From Daphnia pulex (Eukaryota; Arthropoda; Branchiopoda; Diplostraca; Daphniidae), in contig NC_060026.1 of NCBI RefSeq assembly GCF_021134715.1, forward strand, positions 11,275,001-11,339,000: a stretch of DNA of 64,000 bases, given 5' to 3'. A program made the position numbers and the translations under genes. Below, piece after piece: positions 29,848-41,520 of this stretch; position 1 is the first letter of the stretch; each line of letters opens with the position of its first letter. The notes beneath the pieces were generated by a model. The model had not been told where the DNA came from and ran no database searches. It worked only from the letters and a program-made list of their open reading frames with translations.

Positions 29848-30729
29848 TCCAACAGTATAGATATTTTAATGGATTGTGTGTTGTGACTACCTCTGATCCA
29901 ATGTGAAGATGAGGATTGTTCAACAGTGCATTGAAAATTCTGGGAATCCTTCTGACAACATGAGAATTTTCACTGGTGAACCCAACTAAATTTCTTAAAA
30001 ACCCAGAAAGGGTAGGCATCAAGGGCTGCAGTTTGGGATTCTCACGCAAGTTGGCCAAAGCCACCTACAGTTTGATACAAATTTCAGTTGATAAAGCATA
30101 CCATTAAGTAAACCTGTAAGAACACAATCTGCTGTTCACCTTAACAACATATTCTGAAGTGCTAAGTAAAGACTGAGAAATTTTCTCAAAGTATTGAAAA
30201 TAAATCTCTGGTTGTAGTTTGTCTTCAGAATCTAAAGCAAGATACTGGATTGTCAATTTCATAGGAGAGTAAACTTCTACATCTGTTTCAATGGGATATT
30301 CCTGTGTGAGTTCCACTACTCTGTCTAAAGAACTGTAAATATCAAACTCTGGTAAATACAAAAAATCCTCTGGAGTAGAATTGGGTCCATGAACTTGTGG
30401 AACATCACTCCAACGAAGGGCAAGGTTAACATCATCCTTGGTTAGTTTAGATCGTTTGCTGTGACGTAAAATCTGACTGCAGCTCTAAGAAGCATTCAAT
30501 CAATTGAAATTGATAAGTTATGATAAAAGAAGAAAAATATCTATACCTGTATTAATTCCCTCAATCTATACGAAGTATCTTCAGCAAGACTTTTTGAAAG
30601 AATTGATGGTACATTTGGATACCCAGCTGAATCAGCAATGAGCTGAATGGACTCAGGAGAAATTTGGATGAACTTCTTTTCAGACCCTGCTTTGTCAGAA
30701 TTCTTCTCATTATTCACATCATTGTTCAT
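28755..30729 (-). CDS. TAF6-like SAGA subunit (TAF6L / SAF6)
   Basis: This is a TAF6 paralogue expected to pair with TAF9 in the SAGA histone-acetyltransferase coactivator. The first exon, from ATG 30729, carries a low-complexity leader and then the histone-fold start (PESIQLIADSAGYPNVPSIL). The next exons complete it with YRLRELIQ, then a basic RHSKRSKLTKDDV and NLALRW. The HEAT-repeat TAF6 C-terminal domain follows (LMPTLSGFLRNLVGF, NALLNNPHL, ISVQCRALMALRCLSSNYLD). Coding blocks lie at about 30547-30729, 30142-30486, 29893-30064, 29690-29803, 29401-29626 and 28755-29325. The last ~150 residues, containing LDDSIF-to-RWRYNLNGKP and then a basic end, are less conserved in kind. The histone fold plus HEAT layout fits TAF6L better than TAF6 because the N-terminus is divergent; this is a judgement. 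An ATG 64 nt upstream opens a 24-codon uORF overlapping the start. Confidence 0.82.
29817..29842. repeat. Poly-T run in a TAF6-like intron
   Basis: About 26 consecutive T on the plus strand (poly-A on the coding strand) inside an intron. Slippage-prone; no function implied. Confidence 0.9.
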
Positions 30730-30793
30730 CTTTCTTGTCACACAAAGAGATGGTTTCTCTTGTATTGAAAAGCAGTGCAATTGATACAAACAT
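30719..30793 (-). other. Overlapping upstream ORF before TAF6-like gene
   Basis: An ATG at 30793 opens a 24-codon frame. Its TGA at 30719-30721 lies just inside the main coding sequence, in another frame. If the transcript starts upstream, ribosomes using it would bypass the main ATG at 30729. The transcription start is unknown, so a regulatory role is inference. Confidence 0.4.
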
Positions 30794-31135
30794 TAAACAG
30801 ATAATCTCATGAGGCAAACTAGTAAACTGGGAGACTTCACGCCGGAGATTTCAAACTGAGCCGTCTGCAAACAACCTCCATTCCACCGCCAATATTTAGT
30901 TATTTTGTTAACAGTAGATGGCTCTGAGTGCTTGTATGACTATGTGCCCGCCAAAAATGCTTATTCGATTATTCAAACTTCTTGCGGGGCAAAATTTTTT
31001 CCACAATCACTACCTCAAAAGCTCAAATCAGACTAAAAACTCTTGGAGCTGCAAGTATACAAAAGAATTGAAATTCATGTTGATTTTAAAATTTTATTCT
31101 TTGCATGACAAATCAAACAGAAAAGATTAATTTGA

Positions 31136-33036
31136 TCAATCTTCCAAGGAAATAAGGAAATTAATCATTTCTCGTTTCCTGATGACTGATATTTTAATTT
31201 GACTTTCATTTTCTTCAAGATTTTTGTAAATATCCTGAGAATTTATCGTAGGTTTATCGTTTATCGACACAACGACATCACCTGGCTGAAGTCCTCCCCT
31301 ATATTAAAATCTTTATATCAATCCATCTTTGAAAAAAAAACAATACAATTTTAGCGTAGTCTTACCAATGTGCCGGACTTCCAAGAACAACTTTCCATAC
31401 CAACACACCATGTTTTACATTAGGTGGAAGTTCAGTACCCCTCAATTGTAGTTCGGTTATCAGTTCGGTAGTAAGAGTCAACAATGTAACACCCATATAA
31501 CGACGTTTAAACTCCTTCTCAGTATTTTCTAACAGCAACAACAAAAATATATGGAAAAACATAATCACATACAACACTGAGGATCTTGGATATAAATATC
31601 TTTGTAACACATAAAATTAATAAAGAATAATACCTTTTTCTACTCCTTTATTTGAAGAACAATTCTTGAGAATGGAGAGAAAATCTTTTACATGATCGAT
31701 GGGAATTGCGAAAGAAATGCCTGCAGTAACTTTCATAGCGTTGACACCAACTACTTCTCCGTCGAGATTAATGAGTGGGCCCCCCGAATTACCAAACTGA
31801 AAATAAGACCATATGTTATTGTGTTTTTAAAAATACAAGAACAATGACTATTGCTAAATTTACAGTGATTGATGCATCAGTCTGAATATATTCCATTTCT
31901 TTTCCTTTATTTAATCCAAGCTCTGAGCTTCCCCTAGAAAGAGATTTACAGAATTATAGGCTATACCTTTTAGCTTTTTAAACATAGGCTACACTATTTT
32001 ATTTACCTATTAATAGAGGATACCACTCCAGCAGTGATGGTGTTTGTTAGAGATAAAGGACTGCCAACTGCAACTACCCATTCTCCTGGTCTGACAGTAG
32101 ATGAGGAACCAAGCTTCAGAGTTGGTAATCCTTTCTACAGGAACCAATAAGATGTTATTTTTGTGAGATAATCATCTTTAACAGATGCTGCTGTTTTTCT
32201 TACACATTGAATTCTCACAGTAGCAAGATCAGTTACTGTGTCAATATTTTCAATAATCCCTTGGAACATTCTTCCATCATGAAGCTTAACCTAAAGATAC
32301 AAATTTCCATATTATTGAGGGCATAATTTTTTCCTTGCCTACTCATTGTGTTTAATACTTCACCATCAATTTTATACAGTATTTACTCTATCATTTCATC
32401 CATAATGATTTACCTGTACCGAACTATTTGGTTGTCCAAGGACAACATGTGCATTTGTTACAATTAATCCATCACCTTCAATAATAAAACCTGACCCATG
32501 AGACACAGTCTGCTGTGGAGCACTAAAATTGTAAAAAGAATTCCTGCAAAACATAATGTGAAATTTAAATTTTGTTTAATGTGAGTATTAAGTTGGTTGA
32601 ATGTGATTCAAAAGAAAATTAGATTTTAATAACTGCATGAAACCTTAAATTTGATTTGATTTCAATAAAAACAACTCCAGGAGCCACTTTTTCAACAACA
32701 TCAGCAATGAAATTACACTTTTTTCTTGGACTTTCATCATTAAGTTCACCACCTTAAAATCCAATAATCAAATGAAAATGGATAATGACCCAAATAATAA
32801 AATAAGTTATTATGAAATGAATCCAAACTTTTAGAAGTGGCAAACAACTTATTATTGTGTAAATGGAACTCGAACAGGAAAGCTCCTAAGGCAACTCCTG
32901 CTAACTTCCACGATATATTACACCAACAGTATTTCTGCAAAAATTCATTTCGACTTTTAAGGGAATTATAACGAAGGACGGCAAACTTTCGGTTTATAAA
33001 AGTAAGTTTTTTTATCATACGATAAATCGAAGACAT
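31136..33036 (-). CDS. HTRA2: Serine protease HtrA2/Omi, mitochondrial
   Basis: HtrA-family protease of the mitochondrial intermembrane space, with roles in protein quality control and, when released, apoptosis. The N-terminus is basic and followed by a hydrophobic anchor ([15 protein letters not shown]), the usual targeting-plus-membrane layout. The protease domain follows in about seven exons. The triad is visible: His in TNAHVV, Asp in TDLATVRI, Ser in FGNSGGPL. The linker and a C-terminal PDZ domain ([24 protein letters not shown] with a carboxylate loop; ending FLISLED) finish the protein. Exon 1 is 33036 down to roughly 32850-32755; its donor is not settled. I could not find a clear AVPS-like IAP-binding tetrapeptide after the anchor. 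A fold-back repeat begins about 80 bp upstream of the start codon. Orthology is judged from the anchor and single PDZ. Confidence 0.93.
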
Positions 33037-33114
33037 TTGTACTGTTTATGAATTGTAGCTACTGTTATGGTTCAAGGCAGGGTTGCCACTCTTAATTTTG
33101 TTCATCCCAAAATA

Positions 33115-33600
33115 CGGTCAGAGCAGAGCCATAGACAAAGACCACTGGTTGATGCTGTCCATAAGAAAATTAACATGGCCAACTGTCGCCAGAATTCTTG
33201 CTACCCTTCCTCCGATTTTCCCGATTCTGTTTTGCTTGTCCTGCCCTCTAGTGTACGTTTTGTTCTCTACACTCTGCTTACATCTATTCCATTGCAATCA
33301 TTCAATTGATTTCTCTACTTTTGCAATTGGCAAACGTCAAAATTTAATACAAAATGACTTTTAAGTAAAAATTTGTATGAAAAAATTACCTAGAACTTTT
33401 AAACGCCAGCAAAGAATTTTACCAAGACAGAAGGAAAACAACTTTCGTCTGCAACACCCTTGGTAGCCACGGTGCAGTACAGCAGTTTATCCGCTAGGGG
33501 CAGGACAAGCAAAACAGAAACTCGGGGTCAGTAGGGATAGGGCTAAAAGGATAGGACATGCGAAACCAGTCTTCTTTATCTATGGCAGAGCTCTGGTCAG
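33115..33600. repeat. Fold-back (inverted-repeat) element upstream of HtrA2
   Basis: Two pairs of complementary arms nest around one centre. The outer arms are 33115-33148 and 33566-33600, sharing a core like ATCTATGGC and GCTCTG. The inner arms are 33221-33251 and 33494-33526, sharing CAGGACAAGCAAAACAGA. Matching is imperfect, with gaps between arms, which fits an old MITE or a decayed palindrome. No coding capacity. Confidence 0.7.
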
Positions 33601-33604
33601 AGCT

Positions 33605-34605
33605 ATAGAATACTGGTAACTAGCGCCACTGCCATGTTAACTCCTCTCGGAAATTTTCTCTGGGGTTGAAGCAGAGTTATAGATGTATAACCATAGTGGA
33701 GTAAAGTTATATTTTAACCTAGAACAAACTGCAAGAATTGATTTTTTTAATGAACTTTATTACTATCAAGGTAATAAATACTTGTTCAAAACCCTCCGAA
33801 GAAATAATTATATTTACTATTAAAAATATTGAATTTAAATAAAAAATTTCATTTAACTATAAATTAAATACAGAATTTAAAATATTAAAAATAAAAGAAA
33901 GTCATGAAATGATACCTTGTGATAGGCTACATCATATCACCAAATATGAATGTTTTCTGTCGAACGGCATTCTAGTTGTATAATTTAGAAGTTGTTACAT
34001 TTTTAAAAATTTACAGTGCCGCCAAAAAGGTTTAACACGGGCTCTTATGCCCGATAGTCCCTAAGTAAAGTGACGATAACTTATAAACTATAGGACCTAA
34101 GTTTTTTCTATTTTTATTAAAAAATAAAGAACATCCTAGCGTATAAGAATTGATCGTTGAATTATGGTGTTAATAGGACTTTTTATTTAGTTATTCATAC
34201 TTAAACTTAGTCTATGATTTTGTCTTATTAAATACAACAATTCCCACCACGAGTGTTGTCATCGTTTTCCTGTCAAGCAAGCAAAAAATTAACAAAGTTT
34301 CAGTAGATGGCCGCTGTTGGCGCTGACAATTAGGTCTAAATCGATACTTGAGCTCATTTTCCCACTTTCGATTCGCGATATTGGCTGCAACTTTAGGAAA
34401 AATTTCCGAGAGGAAAATTTTACAGGCAGTGGTTCTACCATCATCATAGCTCTGGGTTGAAGCCAATTTTAGCAATCGATAGTGAAAATCGGAGCTAAGA
34501 TATCGATCTCGACTCTTACTACTCCTCCACTTTTCCCTCCATTCCTATACTATTCCTATACCCTATTTCCCCACACACCCGCCGTGGCGCTTACAGCTAC
34601 GGGAC
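33605..34605. other. AT-rich interval without recognisable gene
   Basis: About 1 kb of AT-rich sequence between two inverted-repeat elements. No open frame or repeat could be supported. Confidence 0.5.
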
Positions 34606-34609
34606 AGGG

Positions 34610-35196
34610 CAGGCCATGGACTACTTAAGCTAGAGGACGGGACACTCGTCCTATCCCGCCATGTTATAGCTTGTCGGGTGGATTTTTAATCATATTTTTT
34701 TAAGAAGGGTCAATCGATAGAGATTTAAAAAGCTATTCTAAGTCTCCAAAGCACCTTTCTTGTGAAGATATTAAAAAAAAAGATATTTGCGCTTAAATTT
34801 TGAGGGGAACGGGAGAGGTGCTCGTTGGTTGTCTCCACCTAGCGCTCAGAATTCTAAACTCTTCCATGGTTTTTAGAAAGAAAACAAACAGAATCCAGAG
34901 AATCACCAGAGAATCACAGATAGCAGACGCACCTAATCAAACTAAACCAAAACAAAACCAGAGAATCATAGAGTGGTAAACCAACAATCACCGCTAGGCG
35001 GCGACAACTAACGAGCACCTACGTCAATTTCTAATTAAAATATCACCGAAATTAAATAATTCCCGCATAGGGATAATTTAATAGACTATAGCTCATTTCT
35101 AAAGCTCTATTGATTACTGTAACAAAAAAAAAATGGTAGGCGACATAGGAATTGACGAAGTGTCCCGTCCTCTAGCTTTAGTAGTCCATGGGCAGG
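34610..35196. mobile_element. MITE-like element with ~37-bp terminal inverted repeats
   Basis: The left arm 34610-34646 and right arm 35159-35196 are near-perfect reverse complements over CCATGGACTACT, a one-base difference, then AAGCTAGAGGACGGGACACT. The ~590-bp body has no open frame. A second inverted pair (34816-34846 with 34991-35020, core GGTGCTCGTT) lies inside, so a smaller fold-back may have inserted in it. No clear target duplication was found. Confidence 0.75.
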
Positions 35197-35301
35197 CAAG
35201 CAGCAGGCTTCACTTCCAGAGAAAAAAAGCAATGGAAGGGCTCGCCATATGAGTGGCGGTACCAGTATTCTATAGCTCTAATACGGTGTACCGGAGCAGG
35301 G

Positions 35302-35920
35302 CCCAGGGCTGTGTCCGGGCCCCGGACACAGCCCGGACTCCGGGGCCATGAAAACCCGGGCCACAGCCCGGGGTAAAGAAAAAAAAAACCCAAAATATAT
35401 CAACCCACCCAGGCATTTTTGTACGGGGCGGACGGGTTGAACCACCGGTTCCACGGGCCAACCCGAGGGGTGGCGCCATCTAGTACTCACATAGGGAATC
35501 TCGTTATTCAATATGCCTGCGGCCCCAAGAAAGACTAAAAATATTGCCGCAACTCCGCGAGAATTTCGTAGCATGAAAATTAGGATAAATGGTAGAAAAG
35601 GGCGTTCAGGGGTGTTCAGAAGACAGCGTTGACGTGTCGCTGTTGGAAAAAGAAGATAATTTAGAAATTTAGGGAATTTTTTAAAATTTGTAAAAAAAAA
35701 GTCTTTTTACACGATTTTTACCCGGGCCGTGACCCAGACGGTAAATTGTTTGTGACCCGTTGGGCGACACGGGGCGGACCCATTTACGCCATTGACCCAA
35801 CCAAGGGTGGACCCATTTACGCTATTGACCCAACCCGCTCAAACCCGTGTTAAAAAAAAACCCATCTGGGCAACCCATGAAATAAAAAACACGCCCAAAT
35901 ACCTCCGGGCCACAGCCCTA
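35302..35920. mobile_element. GC-rich non-autonomous element, possibly hAT-like
   Basis: The ends share AGGGCTGTG as an inverted repeat (left CCAGGGCTGTGTCCGGG; right, reverse complement, TAGGGCTGTGGCCCGG). The flanks repeat AGCAGGG (35295-35301 and 35921-35927), a possible 7-8-bp target duplication. A CAGGG-type end and 8-bp duplication suggest the hAT superfamily. The inside is rich in CCCGGGCC-type palindromes and holds a tandem GGACCCATTTACGC-CATTGACCCAACC repeat near 35774-35840. No transposase is present. Confidence 0.55.
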
Positions 35921-35970
35921 AGCAGGGGTATGAAGAGATGGTTGCCAATGACAATGTGTCATTCATGATG

Positions 35971-36111
35971 GCACTCTTTCCAAATTCGCCATGTTGCACC
36001 CAGTTAACATGGAAAATCGGCCCGAGGGAAGAAAAGGGATAGTAGAATTCTTCCCTCGGTGCGAATCTCCATGGTTACTGGGTGCCAACATGGAGGATTT
36101 TGAAAGAGTGC
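35971..36111. repeat. Short hairpin element (63-bp arms)
   Basis: Arms 35971-36033 and 36048-36111 are imperfect reverse complements (GCACTCTTTC at the outside, CCGAGGGAAGAA at the inside) with a 14-bp loop. It resembles a miniature fold-back transposon. Four to five mismatches and small indels show age. Confidence 0.75.
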
Positions 36112-36289
36112 GTTCACAAAACAGGGGGGGGGGTAGCGTCAGTCACTTCCTCTATTTCTCATTCTAATAAATTGATCAAAAAAGAAAAATTAATTCGATA
36201 TACAGTACGCCAGGTACTGGATCACCCCGGTCCAAAGTAGTGTTTTACCTGCGTGAGATAGGCCTAACGATGTTTCGCGTGGGAATTTT

Positions 36290-38640
36290 TTTAGTAGACA
36301 AATTGGAGCTACAAGTTTCATTTTTTTTCATGACAAGAATACTAACCAATCCAGGTTTTCCACCAATTTCTGCAAGAAAGGTGCCTTTAAAGGGTTGCTG
36401 AGAGCCTGCAAAACATTCTCCCAGTTCTGTAGGCAGTTTGGACAGTCCCGCTCCTTGTTGTGTAATACCTTACATTTAAATGCTACTGCACCCTTGCGCA
36501 GAACATATTCATCTGAAATGTGAACTGCATTTTTGTCTAATTGTGGCTTGACACGTACTGACTACCTTGCCACCAATCTCTTTCTCCGTTCTATAAGCAG
36601 TAGCGGTAGAAAGAGAAAAAGGGAAAAAATGTGCATCAAACCGTTATGCATTTATCACTGGAGAAAGATAGCGTAGTTTCACCTACAGTGTCGACACACA
36701 ATCTACAGATTTCGTTGAATTAGACTTGTCTTTGTACGTGCTATCAATTTGTGATTCGGACTACACGCATCAAAAACATTTTGACGCTTAACGGCATTGC
36801 TAGTGGAATACCTTCCAGTCTAAGGTTGGACAATAAACAACATTAGAATGATTGCCGATTACAGTGCTTTTGTATTCCCTAATCGACGTCTCATGATTTT
36901 TTTCAGTTTTATTTTAGTCGGTTTCGGTTTTGGAGTGTTTTCAGCGAGTTTCCCTGGCGTGCTCACGTTTGGGTACTGGTTGGCATCACTCACATTGGCT
37001 TTTTAAATGACTGAGCCCCACTTAACCAAAGGAGGACACTCTGCCGACGCGACGCTGGGTTGAGCGACGACACAATCGTTCGATGATTCCACCAGAATTC
37101 CGGCAGCCACGTTTTCTGCCAATTTTGTAGCTTCGTCGTATTGCTTGAGGTTGTTGAATGATCTGATGTCGACAGCGGGATCGGAGAACTTCATTAGGTG
37201 CGCCTGTAATTTTGGTTTTGTGCGCTCTATGTTACCGTTCTTCCTGAAACGAAGAAATTTACACAAATTACATACACATTATAGGAAAGCATACGAAAAA
37301 TGATTTTTTATAATAAAATTTTGTTTCGACGGATCGCATGGATCAAATGCATCCAAAGTTCATTAACGTTTGGTTGATATTGGAGACAAACAATAACCCA
37401 GTTTCATGAAATCTAGCATTGGATTTTGGATGCAGTGGATTCACTGCAATTTTGCAATCACGATGAATTTGCTTTGTTTTCCGGCAGGTAGAGTGTTCCA
37501 GTTTTTGGTTGCTTCTCGCATCATTTTTTGTGTGTCTTCCCTCAAATTGTTTTTAGGATCCTTTTCGCTTGTTTCACTGCGCACGGATATGGCATGCCTG
37601 TAAATCACAGAGTCCATCCACGCAAGCATTAGATGCCAACTTTCCATCAAAAACGTGAAGCAGACAATTAGTCTTACTTGTCAAAATATGGGGTTCATGG
37701 CCTTTTTTTCCATTGGCCCCTTTTTTTCCTGGCAATTCAGCCTCGATCGGATAACCGTGGTAGGTCCTATCACCTGTTCGAAGCTCTATAATCATTTCGT
37801 CGAATTCCTGGCAAACCTTGTCTCTGTCCTCATTTTCCATTTCACATATCTCTATGTACTCATTTCTTTCCGCATCAGAAAGGTCCTGTGTTGGGGTAGT
37901 CAAATGTTGAATTACGTATTATTGGAATATACATGATAATAATTGTAATGATGATTTTCTCCTGACAACTTTGAAGTACCCTCTTCCCTATATTTTTGTT
38001 CCCCGCCCTTTATACTTCTTGGTAAAATTGTCATCCCTTTTTTCTTCATGAAATCCATGATCGTGTAATTCTTACAAACAATTCGGTTTTATAGTAAGCA
38101 GTAAATAATACCAACGTAATGCAATTTTCAAAATAAAAATCACAAGATCGTTACTCTTAAGCAATCGATTTTTTTCTTCTCTTCTCCCGAACACAATACG
38201 AAATTAATTCATTATCATCATCATCACACAATAAAAAAAACGAAGAACACGACAAAAAAATTAATACAAGAAAAAAAACCCGGATGAATCTCGGATCCTC
38301 ATCGGAGTGGTTGATGAACTGATTCTTACAACGGCCATTGAACTACGTACTTACCGTCCACATTTTTTGGACTAAGGGGATCATTTAGTTTTTAAATTTG
38401 TTCCTACATTCCACCTTGAAGTCGGAGGATATGTATTTTAGGTAGACGCCAAATGGTGTGATTATGTCAATTTCCTCTCGTTTCAAGAACCGTTCTGTTT
38501 CGTTCAATTCTTTAGGGTTACGCCATGCCATTTTCACTGATGCTATGACACGTAGAAAATGTGTGTCTCGCGGTGGAATTTTTTTTACTAGACTAAAATT
38601 GAAGCTACTAGTTTCATTTTTTTCCCTCGTAAAGACCAAT
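36290..38640 (-). pseudogene. Unrecognised spliced coding remnant(s)
   Basis: Several protein-like open stretches on the minus strand have plausible splice sites but no family I recognise. About 37680-37886 encodes an acidic block (DAERNEYIEICEMENEDRD) ending at a GTAAGA donor. About 37441-37650 carries an open frame (EDTQKMMREATKNWNTL). About 37003-37243 follows a CAG acceptor and ends in a stop. About 36352-36518 has a TTTCAG acceptor, an open frame containing FKCKVLHNKERDCPNCLQNW and a GTTAGT donor. The frames do not join cleanly between 37680 and 37600. A module with KNETSS and KKIPPRDT near 38560-38640 recurs in diverged form near 36280-36340. It may be a decayed gene or transposon protein; function unknown. 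Confidence 0.4.
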
Positions 38641-38644
38641 GAAT

Positions 38645-40680
38645 ACTCTATATCAATGATGTTTTATTTAAAAAAAGGTAAAAGGGATCTGTATTTTATT
38701 GTATCGTTTTTAAATATTGTATTACCCCCAAAATGTGCCGCATGGCCTGTCCCTACCCACGGCATGGCCTATGGATATGGGGGTGACAAAACGGGAGGAA
38801 ATCCTTTGTCTTCGAATACTCCCCTGTGCCACTCTTTTAGGGGTGTACAAATACACCAGTGAATACTAAACTTTTTGGCTAGGACGAGTTTCAAATTATC
38901 TAAGAAGTAAGTCATTTTTATTTTCACTTGTTGATTTTATTTTAAAAACTTCAAATTTCTTAAAATGTTATATGGATGTTGCAAATTTGTTTCGAGAATT
39001 TGAAGTAATGGTCAAATGTGGCAATGATATACCCAAACGTGATCAAATTATGGAATTTGTAAACAAATGCATAAAAACCAATTCATATAATGAATGATGG
39101 CGATGACGATGACGGATTTAGCGACTGCGACGCTAATTAAATTACTGCGTGATGTACGGAAAACATACATCATGTTCCCAAACCAAATGCTCTATAAGTA
39201 CATGAGTATTATTACCGTAAAACTATTTTTAACTATTTTATTATAACATATTCAAACATCGTCAATTGTCTTTTGTTGACATGTTGGAATTACTTAATTT
39301 CTTTAATTATTGTCAACATATTTATCAATGTGTCATATTCTAATGTATTCCAACTTTCATGAAGTATTCAACACAACTATATATATTTGATTTTCATTTA
39401 ATTACAAAGCAGGTTTTGACATGGAGGCTACGCGTCAGTTGCCATCTTCTCGGAAGAGATCTTATGGAGAAATTATTGATAAACTTAGTGTTCCGAAAAC
39501 TGACCTTGCATTATTTTTTGAAACAAAAGAACAAAAAAGCAAGAATTTGTAGATACATGGAATAAACATAGGTTTACGGTAAAAAATCTGATAAACACTG
39601 ACCGGATCACCATTTGGTCAATCAAAACTTAACATTCGGGGTACATTTGTGACACAAAATAAAGGAGGAGACTGGATTTATAGAACACCAGAAAACTACT
39701 ATAATATGGGGAACAGAAATTGTAGAAAACATCTTGTTGAATATTAGAACAACAGCACTGACTTTATAAATGGACCCAAAATGTGTTGAAAGTCTTTATG
39801 CTAATAGTTCTTGGTATCTGTTATTGCAACTCAAGCTACAGTAAATGGAGTAGTTCAAACATTTGGTAAAGTGTTTGTTAGATAGTTAATATAGCTGGAG
39901 GTCTAAGTGAAAAATGAGAAAGATTTATCGGGAAAATAGATATTCCTGGGACAGGACGTTGCATGGATACCACATTTGACCCACCTTTTTCGTATAACCC
40001 ACACGCATCTGGAGAAACAGTAACTTATCATCCTGATCTTGGTCATGTTTACTATAAAATTAATTTGGAAAATAATGGTGGGTATCAAGATGCACAAAGC
40101 AATGAGAATAGAGAAAGTAGGCTTCTGGGAAAAGTATTGCGAATCAAGGTTGCTAAAATGGAAGATAATCTCACAGCTTTTAAAAAATGGTTGAAATATT
40201 TAAAAAAACAACAAACAATTACACATGTATAATTATGTAATATATGGTAATACGTAACGATACTGGAGAATACGACTTTTCCTTCGGATTTCCCAGAAGA
40301 AAAATTTAAACGCCATATGCAAAATATAAAAGACATTTTGTTTTCTAGAACATATTATGGTATCCGCCAGTTTCGGCACTTTTTTTTTGGCCCAGCAGTT
40401 TCGTCGGGTTCAGCACCCTATATAAATACACATCCTTTCCATATTAATTAAAGCGTCAGTTTCGGCACAAACTTTATCCCTGTTCGGCACCAATAAAAAA
40501 TTCTTTTTTTATTGTTTTTTTTTATCTTGTGCAATTTAATTTCTTTTATATTTTTTATCACTATATTTGCTGTATAACTTGGAAAAAAATGTTTAACGTT
40601 TATATATTTCGGTTTAAGTCATTATGTTCAAATAGACAATGCAATCAATCCCGGCGAAAAGTGTTATAGGCTCCTAGGTC
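38645..40680. other. Interval without recognisable gene
   Basis: AT-rich sequence. A plus-strand open frame at 39963-40232 (89 codons) has ordinary protein composition but no recognisable motif. The phrase CAGTTTCGGCAC occurs twice, at 40369-40380 and 40456-40467, flanking a TATATAAAT string; it may be a terminal motif of an old element. Confidence 0.4.
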
Positions 40681-40689
40681 CCTTTTTTC

Positions 40690-41520
40690 GTTTCCAAAAC
40701 ATGGTAGAACGATGTCTCTTTGAGCGTTGGCCCTTTTCAGGCCTTGGTTCACATCATTCTCCCACCTCGTTTCCATCTTCAAAATCCGCATGATTCGTCA
40801 TCAAATGGCATGTTTAAATCTATAGCAATGTTGTGTAGGAAATAGCATGCTTAGGTTAATCATATATAAAACATATTTTAGTTGGATGATCGGCAATACT
40901 TTTGTTACCTGTAGTTACGCAACAAGACGCTTTAACTGGCATCATACGAATTTCCGAATCCAAAACAATTATTCTTTTCTTTCAAATGCCAAAAGTTCGT
41001 TGAATTACACAGCGTGTAGTTTTATGAGCTGCATTGAATCTAGTCTAGAGAAGTTATTTACAGTAAATTTAGTCGAAACATTTCAACGTGTTAATTAATA
41101 GGACTACCTTGTATGCTTCAGTTCATTTTAAGGAATAATTAGGTAGGAAGTGTTGGGATGGCCACTATCACCCAACATTATAATAGTTCCAAAATCTCTT
41201 GCCTCCAATTTGTTTATATGGTGCTACACTTAAAAATTGATGAATCATGGCAAAATCCGAGTTTTTTGCACAAAAACTATTAAGAATTTATGATTTGCAT
41301 CACAAATACCCTTTTGATATGGAAATGTCCTGAATGAATTTTCATTATATTACTTGTAGTATACGTACTTAGACGTTAATGGAATAATAATTTTTACGAT
41401 TTACGTATGCCTTCTCGTGCATTGTTGGTCGCTGCAGCCTAATATTTATTCCATCGATACAACTAATTATATTCTGGGAATGCGAGCTATCTCAGCAAAC
41501 TGGGTCTTAAGCTTGTTTAA
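40690..41520 (-). pseudogene. Decayed HARBI1-type (PIF/Harbinger) transposase
   Basis: Reading the minus strand gives broken pieces of a DDE transposase: an IISCIDGINIRLQRP segment (catalytic Asp, from about 41490), then EKAYVNRKNYYSINV, then LGDSGHPNTSYL (second Asp region, near 41150-41180), then degenerate C-terminal fragments to about 40700. Stops and frameshifts interrupt every frame, so it is dead. Its sequence differs clearly from the intact transposase at 53.5-54.7 kb, so it is a separate, older family. Confidence 0.7.

Noticed and set aside
32750-33036. IAP-binding AVPS-like motif after the HtrA2 anchor
   Set aside because: No such tetrapeptide was found in the readable N-terminus, and the exon 1 donor is unsettled, so neither presence nor loss is claimed.
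35178-35574. Gly/Pro-rich frames in the GC-rich element
   Set aside because: They arise from CCCGGG repeats and have no protein features.
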